Assembly: GCF_002933295.1 (NCBI RefSeq)
Contig: NZ_PSSW01000003.1
Location: 310,001-374,000, forward strand
DNA from: Marinobacter flavimaris
GTDB taxonomy: Bacteria > Pseudomonadota > Gammaproteobacteria > Pseudomonadales > Oleiphilaceae
DNA length: 64,000 bases
Reading direction: 5' to 3'
Numbering within the stretch: position 1 is the stretch's first letter; each line of letters opens with the position of its first letter. Shown in pieces: positions 43,915 through 53,190 of the stretch. The notes beneath the pieces are model-generated. The model saw only the letters and a program-made list of their open reading frames with translations. It was not told the DNA's origin and made no database searches. Made by a program: the position numbers and the translations under genes.

Positions 43915-45105
43915 ATGGATCTGAACATGCACCTGCCAACGCTGCTGGTCACTTCGATTATGATTAACCTCCTGATCGGCGGCATGCTCTGGGCAATCTA
44001 CCATCTTCGCCACCGTGAACGTTGTTTCCTGCTCTGGGCACTGGCCTGTCTTACTTTTGTGGCGGGCACGGCGTTAGCGGTAGTTAATGAGATAACCGAA
44101 GCGCCCGGGCTCATGCAGTTTACGGTTCATCTGGCGCTTGGCGGGTCTCCCTTGTTGCTCCTCGCAGGGATACATGCCCTGATGCAGTTGCCCATGGCTG
44201 GCACCCGAGGTTCCTCCCGTTTTTTGTACGGAGCGTCTCTACTCTATCTGTTCGGTTTGGTTGTGAGTACAGGATGGGATCCGGTGGCTGCCAGATTCCT
44301 GACGGCACTGTTCTCGGCACTGGTCTTTAGCCTGGCGATCTATCGTCTGGCTTACATTGAACGCAAACCGCGGCTGCCGCTGCGGATCCTGCAAACGCTG
44401 TTCGGCATCCACGGTACCCTCATGATGGCCCAGGTACTGGTGATTGCGGTCTCCGTGACAGGAAGTGCCCCGCTGGATCTGCACGGGCTGCTGAAACTGA
44501 TTCTGGTGAACCACCTGTTGCTGGTGAGCGCGACGGCCATGGCGCTTCCGTTGCTGGCATTTACCCGTGCCGAACAGGCCCTGGTCGCGCTGGCAGAGCG
44601 GGACGGCCTTACTCAACTGTTCAATCGACGGGCCTTTTACCGGGAGGGTAATCTGGCGTTTGAAAAGGCGCGGGAAGACCGCTCACTGATCACCGTTCTC
44701 ATGATCGACCTCGATCACTTCAAGCAGATCAACGACCGCTGGGGGCACGCCACTGGCGACGAGGTACTGAGAATTGTGGCGAACCTGATGAAAGCGGAAC
44801 TCCGGGATGATGACATCATTGGCCGTGTTGGCGGGGAAGAATTTGCGGCCGTGCTTCGTAATAACAACCGCGAGGCGATTGAAGCTGTAACCGGGCGGCT
44901 GTTACAGCGCATTGTTGAGGCCGGTCGCGAGGTTGACGGTGTTCCGGTTCATCTGTCGGCAAGCATCGGAGGCGCCTCTCTTGCTCTCGAACATGCTGCC
45001 TTCTCAGACGTGATGGCTTCCGCGGACAGGGCGCTTTATCAGGCCAAGGACAATGGCCGCAATCGGGCCGAATTCGTAACGGCGTCAGCAGCCGCGAAAT
45101 ACTGA
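43915..45105 (+). CDS. Membrane-anchored diguanylate cyclase (GGDEF)
   Basis: The protein has 396 residues. Six or seven membrane helices fill residues 1-225 with no known sensor domain, then a GGDEF domain follows (ERDGLTQLFNRRAFYRE, LMIDLDHFKQINDRWGHATGD, GRVGGEEF). The inhibitory RxxD site (RDDD) lies five residues before GGEEF, so product inhibition is expected. It should synthesise c-di-GMP at the inner membrane. ATG 43915 has a weak ribosome site; TTG 43888 is less likely. Its last 21 bases overlap the crotonase gene on the other strand. Confidence 0.9.
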   Translation: MDLNMHLPTLLVTSIMINLLIGGMLWAIYHLRHRERCFLLWALACLTFVAGTALAVVNEITEAPGLMQFTVHLALGGSPLLLLAGIHALMQLPMAGTRGSSRFLYGASLLYLFGLVVSTGWDPVAARFLTALFSALVFSLAIYRLAYIERKPRLPLRILQTLFGIHGTLMMAQVLVIAVSVTGSAPLDLHGLLKLILVNHLLLVSATAMALPLLAFTRAEQALVALAERDGLTQLFNRRAFYREGNLAFEKAREDRSLITVLMIDLDHFKQINDRWGHATGDEVLRIVANLMKAELRDDDIIGRVGGEEFAAVLRNNNREAIEAVTGRLLQRIVEAGREVDGVPVHLSASIGGASLALEHAAFSDVMASADRALYQAKDNGRNRAEFVTASAAAKY

Positions 45106-45879
45106 CGCCCTTTTGGCCAGAAACGCCGACACGCCCTCGGCAAAATCCTCGGTTCCGGTCATTTCAAGGAAGGCCGCGCGCTCTGCCTCCAGATGGGCGG
45201 CCAACCGGTCACCGTTGGCAAGATCGATCAGTCGGCGAAAGGCACCGAAGGCCCGAGTCGGTCCCTTGGCGACTTTTTCGATCATCCGGTTCACCCGGCT
45301 CTCGAATTCGCTGGCCGGGACGACCTCGTTGACCATTCCCCAGTCTTTTGCTTCGCCGGCATTCAAGGTGCGTCCCAGCAACATCAGCTCCGCCGCGCGA
45401 CCAGCGCCCAACTTGTGGGCCAGGGCCCAACTGCCGCCGCAATCCGGAACCGCGCCAATACCGTTGTAGGCGACCAGAAATTTCGCGTCTTCCTCGGCGA
45501 TCACCAGATCGGCCATCAGCGTGAGACTGAGCCCTGCGCCGGCGGCGACGCCCCTGACCGCAGCGATAACCGGTGCGTCCATGCTGCGAAGTAGCAGGAT
45601 GGCGGGATTCACGGCATCCAGGATCGCGCCTATCGCTTTGCCTGCCTGCGCTGACGTTCCGGCCATGCTCGACACGTCTCCGCCGGCCATGAACGCTCGC
45701 CCTGCGCCTGCCAGGACAATGCACCGAACGCCGGAAAGGTTATTGATATGCTCGACTGCCGCAAGAAAGGCCTCTGCGAGGGCCACGTTAATGGCGTTCA
45801 GGGCTTCGGGGCGATTAAAGGTCAACCTGGCTACCCCTGTTCCGGCATCAAAAGCGGTGGTTACCAGCGTGTCTGTCAT
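45085..45879 (-). CDS. Enoyl-CoA hydratase/isomerase-family (crotonase) protein
   Basis: The protein has 264 residues with the crotonase oxyanion segments GAGRAFMAGGDVSSM and AVRGVAAGAGLSLTLMADL. In the active-site region the usual first glutamate of hydratases (the PE motif) is replaced: the sequence is VAYNGIGAVPDCGGSW, with an aspartate as in PaaG-like isomerases. An isomerase or other acyl-CoA reaction is therefore more likely than classical hydration. GGGAGGG precedes ATG 45879. It is divergent from the Liv/acyl-CoA-synthetase operon, so a role in the same acyl-CoA pathway is possible. Confidence 0.88.
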   Translation of the reverse strand: MTDTLVTTAFDAGTGVARLTFNRPEALNAINVALAEAFLAAVEHINNLSGVRCIVLAGAGRAFMAGGDVSSMAGTSAQAGKAIGAILDAVNPAILLLRSMDAPVIAAVRGVAAGAGLSLTLMADLVIAEEDAKFLVAYNGIGAVPDCGGSWALAHKLGAGRAAELMLLGRTLNAGEAKDWGMVNEVVPASEFESRVNRMIEKVAKGPTRAFGAFRRLIDLANGDRLAAHLEAERAAFLEMTGTEDFAEGVSAFLAKRASVFRGC

Positions 45880-46008
45880 GATGAATCGCCCTCCCTGTTC
45901 GGCAGGTCTGAAGATCAGAAACCTGCGTAATGATGATGGTTGTCGTTCGGGTATCAGGATAGAGCGGTTTGCCTAATGTTGCCTGAATGGACTACTTTAA
46001 ATCTGGAT

Positions 46009-46022
46009 CGGGGTTAACCCCG
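46009..46022. promoter_or_regulatory. Perfect 14-bp palindrome between crotonase gene and Liv operon
   Basis: CGGGGTTAACCCCG lies in the 250-base divergent gap, about 110 bases before livG. It is followed on the plus strand by an A-rich stretch, not Ts, so it is not a rightward terminator; an operator is more likely. Nothing else could be assigned in this gap. Confidence 0.5.
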
Positions 46023-46129
46023 ACGACAAGAAAAAACAAAAATTACAATCATCTTCGGGCGTAAGATGGGTATCGGCAGGGCGTGTTCACGTGCCTGAGT
46101 ACCCGGCGCCAGGGGTGCCGGGAGGTATA

Positions 46130-46945
46130 GTGAGCATCCTTGAGATCAGTAACCTGTCTCTGTCGTTTGGTGGTGTGAAGGCGCTGCAGGACGTGAGTTT
46201 CCGGGTGCCTGAAAACACGGTAACAACCATTATCGGCCCGAACGGCGCCGGCAAAACATCGCTGTTCAACTGCATCTCCGGCTTCTACAAACCCCAGCAG
46301 GGCACCATCCGCTATCAAGGGCAGCCGCTGCCGGGCAGTATCAAGCCGCCGAAACGGGCAGCATTGGGCCTTGCCCGAACCTTCCAGAACATTGCCCTGT
46401 TCCGGGGTATGACCGTCCTGGACAATATCAAGCTGGGCGCCCACGTGCACATGAAGAGCGGACTGCTCAGTGCGCTGGCCTATTTTGGCCCGGCCCGGCG
46501 TGAGGAAATGGCCGTCCGTAAGGATGTGGAAGAGCGCATCATCGATTTCCTCGAGATAGACCACATCCGTCGCCAGCCGGTTGCGAGCCTTTCCTACGGC
46601 CTTCAGAAGCGGGTTGAGCTGGCCCGGGCGCTGGCCATGCAGCCGAAAGTCTTGATGCTGGATGAGCCGGTGGCGGGTATGAACCGGGAGGAAAAGGAAG
46701 ACATGGCCCGCTTCATTCTCGATATTCGGGAAGAGTGGGGTGTCACCGTGCTGATGGTGGAGCACGACATGGGCATGGTCATGGATATTTCCGATCACAT
46801 CGCGGTGCTCAACTTTGGTCAGGTCATCACTGAAGGCCTGCCTGCGGACGTTCAGAACAACCCCGAGGTTATCAAGGCTTACCTGGGCAACAGTGATATC
46901 GAGAGCCTTCGCAAAAAGCTCAATGCCGAGGGGGAGGCCGCCTGA
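46130..46945 (+). CDS. livG: Branched-chain-type ABC transporter ATPase LivG
   Basis: The protein has 271 residues. It has Walker A GPNGAGKTSLFNCISG, a LivG-type long insert after GLARTFQNIALFRGMTVLDN, an ABC signature read as SYGLQKRVELARA (LSYG instead of LSGG), Walker B VLMLDEPVAGMN and VEHDMGMVMDISD. It energises import with the two permeases that follow. The start is GTG 46130, close behind GGAGG; an upstream GTG at 46091 adds 13 unlikely residues. It is the first gene of the operon. Confidence 0.92.
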   Translation: MSILEISNLSLSFGGVKALQDVSFRVPENTVTTIIGPNGAGKTSLFNCISGFYKPQQGTIRYQGQPLPGSIKPPKRAALGLARTFQNIALFRGMTVLDNIKLGAHVHMKSGLLSALAYFGPARREEMAVRKDVEERIIDFLEIDHIRRQPVASLSYGLQKRVELARALAMQPKVLMLDEPVAGMNREEKEDMARFILDIREEWGVTVLMVEHDMGMVMDISDHIAVLNFGQVITEGLPADVQNNPEVIKAYLGNSDIESLRKKLNAEGEAA

Positions 46946-47823
46946 TGGATTGGTTGTTCTTCGGCGAAATCAGCCTGGCAGGCCTTGCCATGGGCGGCCT
47001 TTACGCCCTCATCGCCCTGGGCTTTGTGATCATCTATAAAGCGACGAGGGTGATCAATTTCGCCATCGGCGAGATCATGATGTTCGCGGCCTACCTGTTC
47101 CTGGCGTTTGCCGGTGGCATGGAAATGTCGCCCTGGATTGCCCTTCCGCTGGCTGTCATCGGCGGCAGTATTCTCGGTGGCGTCATTGAAAAGACCATGA
47201 TCCGGCCGATGCTGGGCGAGTCGCCGATTTCAGTGGTGATGGTGACCATCGGCATTGCGAGCATCCTGGTGGGTCTGGTGGAGTTCGTCTGGACGGCGGA
47301 TCCGCAGTTGCTACCCAATTTCCTGCCTCGCGAGCCGGTGTTTATTGGCGAGCTGTACCTGGCCCCAAAAATTGCCTACGGCTTTCTTATCGGGTCGGCC
47401 CTGCTGATCGTCTACCTGCTGTATTTCCGGTTCTCCCGGGGTGGCGTGGCCCTGCGAGCCACCGCCTCAGATCAGGCGGCAGCCTATTCCATGGGCATCA
47501 ATGTGCGCCGGGTGTTCAACATGGCGTGGGTGTTTGGCTCTCTTGCGGCATCCCTGGCAGGTGTGCTGGTGGCGGCCACCGGGGGGCTCAGCCCGCAGTT
47601 CGGGATCATTGGCCTGAGTGTTCTTGTGGTGGTGATCGTAGGCGGCCTGGACAGTATTCTCGGCGCCCTGGTGGCCGGCGTGTTCATCGGCTGGCTGGAG
47701 ACGGTAGCTGGCGCCTATCTGGGCGGTGAATACCGGATGCCGGCCACCTTCCTGGTGCTGGCGATCATCCTGGTGATTCGCCCCTACGGCCTGTTCGGCA
47801 CCCACGAAATAGAGCGAGTGTAA
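46945..47823 (+). CDS. livH: Branched-chain-type ABC transporter permease LivH
   Basis: The protein has 292 residues and about eight helices. LivH features are GLYALIALGFVIIYKATRVINFA at the start and ALRATASDQAAAYSMGINVRR, the coupling loop. ATG 46945 shares one base with the livG stop (TGATG). It forms the membrane channel with the LivM-type permease. Confidence 0.93.
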   Translation: MDWLFFGEISLAGLAMGGLYALIALGFVIIYKATRVINFAIGEIMMFAAYLFLAFAGGMEMSPWIALPLAVIGGSILGGVIEKTMIRPMLGESPISVVMVTIGIASILVGLVEFVWTADPQLLPNFLPREPVFIGELYLAPKIAYGFLIGSALLIVYLLYFRFSRGGVALRATASDQAAAYSMGINVRRVFNMAWVFGSLAASLAGVLVAATGGLSPQFGIIGLSVLVVVIVGGLDSILGALVAGVFIGWLETVAGAYLGGEYRMPATFLVLAIILVIRPYGLFGTHEIERV

Positions 47824-47824
47824 G

Positions 47825-48868
47825 ATGCGCATCGGTGACGCAAAACAGAGTTACGAGGCCGATGAGGCAATCTGGACCAGCCAGACCCAGAAACTGTGGC
47901 TGGGATTCTTCCTGCTGATCTTGCTGGTATTCCCTTTTGTGGTGGACTCCTATCTGCTGTACCTGGGGTGCCTGGTGGGCATCGCGGTGATCAGTACTAC
48001 CGGTCTCAACATCCTGACCGGTTTTACCGGATTGATCTCCCTTGGGCAGGCCGGGTTTATGGGTGTTGGCGCCTACACCGTTGCCTGGCTGTCGATTAAC
48101 ACCGCATTGCCTTTTCCGGTGACCCTGGTTTTGGCCGGCCTCATGGCAGCCGCCGTCGGTATCCTCGTAGGCCTGCCCTCGCTTCGCGTCAAAGGTCTGT
48201 ATCTGGCCATCGCGACTCTCGCGGCCAGCGTGTTCCTGCATTTCATCTTCGCCGAGTGGGAATCGGTAACCGGCGGGATGGGTGGCTTGAGCCTGGAACC
48301 GGCGCACCTGTTCGGTCTGACCTTCCAGAGCGATTTCATGATGTATTTTATCATCGTGCCTCTGGCGGTGTTGATGGTGCTGGCGGCCCGCAACGTGTTC
48401 AGAACCCGGATTGGCCGGGCCTTTATCGCCATTCGTGACCGGGATATATCCGCCGAGATTCTCGGGATCAACCTGCTGCGTTACAAGCTGATGTCGTTTG
48501 CGCTCAGCTCGTTCTATGCCGGGATCGCCGGCGGCCTGTTCGCCTATTTCTATCGGGTGGTCACGCCAGAGAGCTTTCCGCTTTCCATGTCCATTTTCTA
48601 TCTGGCGGCCGTGATCGTCGGCGGTATGGGGAACTTGCTGGGTGGCATTCTTGGCGCCGCCTTTATGACCCTGGTGCCGGAAGCCCTGAAGCTGCTTACC
48701 GCGGCGCTGACGCCCTTCTATCCGAATGCGCCGGTGTTCATGTCGCCGATGCTGGAAATCATCTTTGGCGCCCTGATCGTGGGCTTTCTGATCTTCGAGC
48801 CCCACGGCCTGGCGGAGATCTGGCACCGGATCCGTCGCTTCTTCCGCCTGTGGCCGTTCAGGAATTAA
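47825..48868 (+). CDS. livM: Branched-chain-type ABC transporter permease LivM
   Basis: The protein has 347 residues with a 20-residue hydrophilic start and then about nine helices. LivM marks are GLNILTGFTGLISLGQAGFMGVGAY (residues about 61-85) and the loop FIAIRDRDISAEILGINLLRYK. It starts one base after the livH stop. Confidence 0.93.
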   Translation: MRIGDAKQSYEADEAIWTSQTQKLWLGFFLLILLVFPFVVDSYLLYLGCLVGIAVISTTGLNILTGFTGLISLGQAGFMGVGAYTVAWLSINTALPFPVTLVLAGLMAAAVGILVGLPSLRVKGLYLAIATLAASVFLHFIFAEWESVTGGMGGLSLEPAHLFGLTFQSDFMMYFIIVPLAVLMVLAARNVFRTRIGRAFIAIRDRDISAEILGINLLRYKLMSFALSSFYAGIAGGLFAYFYRVVTPESFPLSMSIFYLAAVIVGGMGNLLGGILGAAFMTLVPEALKLLTAALTPFYPNAPVFMSPMLEIIFGALIVGFLIFEPHGLAEIWHRIRRFFRLWPFRN

Positions 48869-48939
48869 TCGTGTTTCAACGGGTTCTCTACCTGGAACCC
48901 ATGCACCACCAACAACAAGAAGCAGCAAGGAGAAGAAAC

Positions 48940-50148
48940 ATGTTCAGAAACATCCTCGAAAAAGGTCGCCGGCTTGCCGGGCTTGGTAGCCTGGTCGCTG
49001 CACTGACAGTTGCTGCCCCGGCGATGGCTCAGGACAAAGAGCCCATCGTGTTCGGTGGCTCCATACCGCTTTCCGGTGTCTTTGCCTTTGCCGGTATTCA
49101 CCTCCATGCCGGTCTCACCGACTACACCGATTGGATCAACAGCCAGGGCGGCATCAATGGTCATCCCGTGGAATACGTCATGGAAGACACTGCCTATGAG
49201 GTGGACCGTTCGGTCGCGGCTTTCAAGAAGATCTCCGGCAGCAGCTCGCCGGCCACCTATTACGGCGACAGCACCGGTTTCATGAAGGCCATCGCCTCGG
49301 AGCTCAACAGCCAGGGCAACACGCTTATGAGCGGCGCGTCCTTCGCTACCGTGCTGACCGACAACGAAACCTATCCGTACCAGTTCATTCCGGGGCCGAA
49401 CTACAGCCAGATGTTCGGCATCATCCTCGAGTACATCGCATCCCAGGGTGAAGGCGGCGATATGCCGAACGTGGCGTTTGTCTACAGCGATACCGAATTT
49501 GGCAAGGACCCGATAGAGAATGGCAAGGCCCGCGCTGCCGAGCTGGGCATCGAAGTGGTGGAAGAAATTGTCACCAAGCCCGGCAGTGTCGACGTCTCTG
49601 CCGAGGTGCTGAAACTGCGTCGGGTGCGTCCCGATTACGTGGTCTTCCACGGTTATGTGCTGTCACCGATCAACGAATTCATGGTGCAGATGCGCCAGAT
49701 GGGCCTGGATACCCAGTTCATGGGTACTTTCTGGTCCTCCGACAAGCTGATCATCGACAAGATGGGCGCGGATGCGGATGGATACATGGGTGTGATGCCC
49801 TACAACTACTACGACAGCGAGGAGGGTGGCCCGATGCTGGAAGCCCTGAGGGCCCAGGCCGAGAAGAGCGATCCGGAGGCCGGATACCGCCCCACCGGTT
49901 ACATACAGGGCTGGTTTAACGCCATGGTCTGGACCGAAGTGATCAAGCGCACCCTGGATGCTGGCAAGGAGCTGAACGCGGATAACATGGCTGAGGCGTT
50001 GGCTTCCATCAAGGACTGGGACACCGGCGGCATTATTGGTATTCCTGTTACTGCGAAGAACATGTCGTTCCCGGTCGGTCGTATCTGGCGGGTCAATGCC
50101 GACGAAGGCCGCTATGAGCCCGTGTCGGACTGGATCCACCTCGACTGA
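48940..50148 (+). CDS. Branched-chain-type ABC transporter periplasmic binding protein
   Basis: The protein has 402 residues with a signal peptide ending TVAAPAMAQD. It is a type-I periplasmic binding protein of the LivK class (IVFGGSIPLSGVFAFAG, GINGHPVEYVMEDT, VAFVYSDTEFGKDPIENG). The ligand region has aromatic and aspartate residues rather than the classical leucine-site pattern, and the operon encodes an acyl-CoA synthetase, so the ligand may be an organic acid. AAGGAGAAG precedes ATG 48940. The gap after livM is 71 bases. Confidence 0.9.
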   Translation: MFRNILEKGRRLAGLGSLVAALTVAAPAMAQDKEPIVFGGSIPLSGVFAFAGIHLHAGLTDYTDWINSQGGINGHPVEYVMEDTAYEVDRSVAAFKKISGSSSPATYYGDSTGFMKAIASELNSQGNTLMSGASFATVLTDNETYPYQFIPGPNYSQMFGIILEYIASQGEGGDMPNVAFVYSDTEFGKDPIENGKARAAELGIEVVEEIVTKPGSVDVSAEVLKLRRVRPDYVVFHGYVLSPINEFMVQMRQMGLDTQFMGTFWSSDKLIIDKMGADADGYMGVMPYNYYDSEEGGPMLEALRAQAEKSDPEAGYRPTGYIQGWFNAMVWTEVIKRTLDAGKELNADNMAEALASIKDWDTGGIIGIPVTAKNMSFPVGRIWRVNADEGRYEPVSDWIHLD

Positions 50149-50156
50149 GGGGCTGT

Positions 50157-50966
50157 ATGGAAGCCTTACTGGAAATCGATAATATCGAGGTGGTCTACAA
50201 CAAGTCAGTGCAGGTCCTTCGGGGCCTGTCACTGCGGGTGCCGAAGGGGGCCATTGTGGCGCTCCTCGGCTCCAACGGTGCTGGTAAATCCACCACCCTC
50301 AAAAGCGTCTCAGGGCTGCTGACCCTGGAAGACGGAGAGGTCACTGCCGGCGAAGTACGCTTCAGGAGTAAGGATGTAAAAGGTGTTCCGCCGGAGCGGC
50401 TTGTGCGCGACGGACTCTTTCATGTCATGGAAGGCCGACGAGTGTTCGAGGACCTCACGGTTGAGGAGAACCTGATTGCCGCCACCTACGCGCTCAGTGG
50501 CAGTAAGCCGTCCCTGAGTGACAGCTATGAGCTGGTTTATAACTATTTCCCGAGACTGAAGGAGCGCCGCAAGCAGTTGGCCGGTTACCTCTCCGGCGGC
50601 GAGCAGCAGATGTTGGCCCTGGGTCGGGCGCTGATTGCACAGCCGGACCTGATCATGCTGGATGAGCCGTCCCTTGGCCTGGCGCCGCTGCTGGTGGAAG
50701 AGATCTTTACCATCGTGGCCAGAATCAACCGGGAGCAGGGGACTGCCATTCTTCTGGTGGAACAGAATGCCGCGGTGTCACTGGCGATTGCGTCCTACGG
50801 TTACATCATGGAAAACGGCAAGATCGTGATCGATGGCCCGGCAGAAAAACTCACTGCGAATGAAGATGTTCAGGAATTCTATCTGGGTGTGGGTGGCAAG
50901 GAAGGTGAGGCCCGCAGTTATCGAGACATCAAGCACTACAAACGCCGTAAACGGTGGCTGTCATGA
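50157..50966 (+). CDS. livF: Branched-chain-type ABC transporter ATPase LivF
   Basis: The protein has 269 residues. It has Walker A GSNGAGKSTTLKSVSG, the LivF-type VMEGRRVFEDLTVEENL, signature YLSGGEQQMLALGRA, Walker B IMLDEPSLGLAP and VEQNAAVSLAIA. A basic tail (HYKRRKRWLS) extends beyond the usual end. It starts 8 bases after the binding-protein stop and overlaps the synthetase gene by 4 bp. Confidence 0.93.
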   Translation: MEALLEIDNIEVVYNKSVQVLRGLSLRVPKGAIVALLGSNGAGKSTTLKSVSGLLTLEDGEVTAGEVRFRSKDVKGVPPERLVRDGLFHVMEGRRVFEDLTVEENLIAATYALSGSKPSLSDSYELVYNYFPRLKERRKQLAGYLSGGEQQMLALGRALIAQPDLIMLDEPSLGLAPLLVEEIFTIVARINREQGTAILLVEQNAAVSLAIASYGYIMENGKIVIDGPAEKLTANEDVQEFYLGVGGKEGEARSYRDIKHYKRRKRWLS

Positions 50967-52765
50967 CAATGCCTTCCATCCCTGACCTCACGCTGACACA
51001 GATGCTCCGGGCACACGCCCGGGAGCGGCCGGACGCCCTGGCCCTTCGCCAGAAGGACTTCGGTATCTGGCAGGCCTATTCCTGGCAGGATTATTACCGG
51101 CGGGCCCGGCACTTCGGGCTAGGGCTGCGTGCCATGGGGCTCGAACCGGGTGGCCACGTGGCCATTATCTCGGAAAACCGGGTGGAGTGGGTCATCGGCC
51201 AGATGGGCATCGGCCTGGTGCAGGGCATCTGTGTCGGGGTCTATCCCACCAGCCCCTGGAACGAAGTGGCTTATGTTCTGGAGCACAGCGACGCGGAATT
51301 TGTGATCTGCGAAGATCAGGAACAGACCGACAAGGTGCTGGAGGCCTGGCCAGATTTGCCCAAGCTGAAACACTGCATTGCCATCGATATGAAGGGCCTG
51401 CGCTATTACCCGGAGCCGCCGTCGGCATTCGAGGATATCGAGGCGAGGGGCCGGGAATTCGAAACGCAGCATCCCAACCTGGTGGATGAATTGCTGGACA
51501 GCCAGCAAATGGATGACACCGCCCTGATGATCTATACCTCCGGGTCCACCGGCCGACCCAAGGGGGCAATGATCAGCTGGCACAACCTTCATGCCGCGGC
51601 GCCGGGGCTTATTGAGCTGTTGCAGGCGGACGAACACGGCTCGAGCCTTTCCTATCTGCCGCTTTGCCACGTTGCAGAGCAGGCCTTTACCAACATTGCA
51701 CCGGTCTATGTGGGCAGTACGGTCAGCTTCGGCGAGAGCCTGCGGACCATTCAGGAGGATTTGCGGGAGATTGCGCCGACCTTTTTCCTGGGGGTGCCGA
51801 GGATATGGGAGAAACTGCACTCGTCCATCTACATCAAGATTCAGGAGACCGGGCGTTTGCGGCAGGCATTGTTCAAATGGGCAATCCGGGTGTGTTCGCC
51901 TATGGCCACGAAACCCCGCGCAGACTGGAACCTGAAGGAGAAATGCCTGTATGGCATCAGTTACTGGCTTGTGTTGCGCGCCTTGCAGAATTTTATCGGC
52001 CTGCGCCGATGCAGTATTGCGCTCACCGGGGCAGCCCCTATATCAACCGGCATACTGGAGTTCTTCCGGACCATCGGCATTCCCCTGGTAGAAGTATACG
52101 GCCAGACGGAAAGCACCGGCGTTGCCACGGCGCAACCCGTTGATGACGTGCGCTTGGGAACCGTGGGTGTGCCTGTGTCCGGGGTTGAGGTAACGCTTGG
52201 GGAGCACAACGAGATCATCATGCGCGGTGGCAGCATGTTCAAGGGATATTACAAGAACGACGAGGCCACGGCTTCAACTTTGAAGGATGGCTGGCTGCAC
52301 ACCGGTGACGTGGGTGAATGGCGGGATGGCCAGCTAAAGATCGTCGACCGTCTGAAAGACATCATGATCACCGCCGGCGGCAAGAATCTTTCACCAACGG
52401 AAATCGAAAACACCATCAAGGCCAGTCCCTATATCAAGGAATGCATTGTGATCGGTGAGGCCAGAAAATATGTGTCTGCGCTGATCCAGATTGATTTCGA
52501 TACGGTGGCAAAGTGGGCAGAGCAGGAGCGCATTGCCTACACCACCTTCCGGAGCCTGACCGAGCAGCCGCAGGTGAATGACCTCATCCAGGCAGAAGTA
52601 AACAAGGGCAACGAGCAGCTACCACAGGTGGCGCAGATCAAACGCTTCCACTTGCTGACGAAGGAACTGGACCACGACGATGACGAGGTAACGGCGACCA
52701 TGAAAGTCCGCCGGAGCAATATCTACGAGAAATATACCGAGGTGATCGAGTCGCTTTACGCCTGA
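50963..52765 (+). CDS. Long-chain fatty-acid/carboxylate-CoA ligase (AMP-forming) in the Liv operon
   Basis: The protein has 600 residues of the ANL superfamily. The P-loop is TALMIYTSGSTGRPKGAM, then EVYGQTESTGV, GWLHTGDVGEWRDGQLKIVDR and the C-terminal hinge DRLKDIMITAGGKNLSPTEI. The length and the GVPRIWEKLHSS element fit long-chain or bubblegum-type acyl-CoA synthetases. ATG 50963 overlaps livF by 4 bp (ATGA), so the enzyme is made with the transporter. The likely job is to trap the imported acid as its CoA ester. The exact acid is unknown. Confidence 0.92.
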   Translation: MTMPSIPDLTLTQMLRAHARERPDALALRQKDFGIWQAYSWQDYYRRARHFGLGLRAMGLEPGGHVAIISENRVEWVIGQMGIGLVQGICVGVYPTSPWNEVAYVLEHSDAEFVICEDQEQTDKVLEAWPDLPKLKHCIAIDMKGLRYYPEPPSAFEDIEARGREFETQHPNLVDELLDSQQMDDTALMIYTSGSTGRPKGAMISWHNLHAAAPGLIELLQADEHGSSLSYLPLCHVAEQAFTNIAPVYVGSTVSFGESLRTIQEDLREIAPTFFLGVPRIWEKLHSSIYIKIQETGRLRQALFKWAIRVCSPMATKPRADWNLKEKCLYGISYWLVLRALQNFIGLRRCSIALTGAAPISTGILEFFRTIGIPLVEVYGQTESTGVATAQPVDDVRLGTVGVPVSGVEVTLGEHNEIIMRGGSMFKGYYKNDEATASTLKDGWLHTGDVGEWRDGQLKIVDRLKDIMITAGGKNLSPTEIENTIKASPYIKECIVIGEARKYVSALIQIDFDTVAKWAEQERIAYTTFRSLTEQPQVNDLIQAEVNKGNEQLPQVAQIKRFHLLTKELDHDDDEVTATMKVRRSNIYEKYTEVIESLYA

Positions 52766-52776
52766 CAGCGAGGCGC

Positions 52777-53097
52777 CTAGAAACGGGCGCCCTCTTCCAC
52801 CCGGATTCGTTCCATGTACTGGGTCAGGGCGGCGTTAATGAGTGCCAGAACCAGGAACAGCAGGATACCCTTGGGCACCAGGGCGTGAATTTCCGGGTTG
52901 GGCGCGGTGCTGGCGGTTACCAGGATCAGGCCCAGAATGTTGCGGGCCAGGCGCATGGTGAGCATGGCGCACAAATACCCGGACTGGAAAGCCGATTCTG
53001 CCCCCCTGAGCAGACGGCCGAAGGCCGGCATCAGGTGCACGGTGTTAAACAACAGGACAGAAAAAATAACTAATTGAAGAACACTGTAAATGGTCAT
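52777..53097 (-). CDS. Small membrane protein, unknown
   Basis: The protein has 106 residues and three hydrophobic stretches (VLQLVIFSVLLFNTVHLMP, ARNILGLILVTAS, ILLFLVLALINAAL) with short polar loops. I do not recognise the family. The ribosome site before ATG 53097 is weak. It converges on the synthetase gene with an 11-base gap. Codon use looks like its neighbours, so a real gene is likely. Confidence 0.62.
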   Translation of the reverse strand: MTIYSVLQLVIFSVLLFNTVHLMPAFGRLLRGAESAFQSGYLCAMLTMRLARNILGLILVTASTAPNPEIHALVPKGILLFLVLALINAALTQYMERIRVEEGARF

Positions 53098-53190
53098 GAC
53101 CAGAGACTACCCAACGACAACAGTACTGGTTGAAAACCTTCGAAATTATCCCTGATTGGACAGATTTAATCCAGTTCAGGCCCGTGCCGG

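Noticed and set aside
47765..48928. A 387-codon minus-strand frame opposite livM
   Set aside because: The translation is full of Gln, His and Arg, typical of the reverse of a membrane-protein gene.
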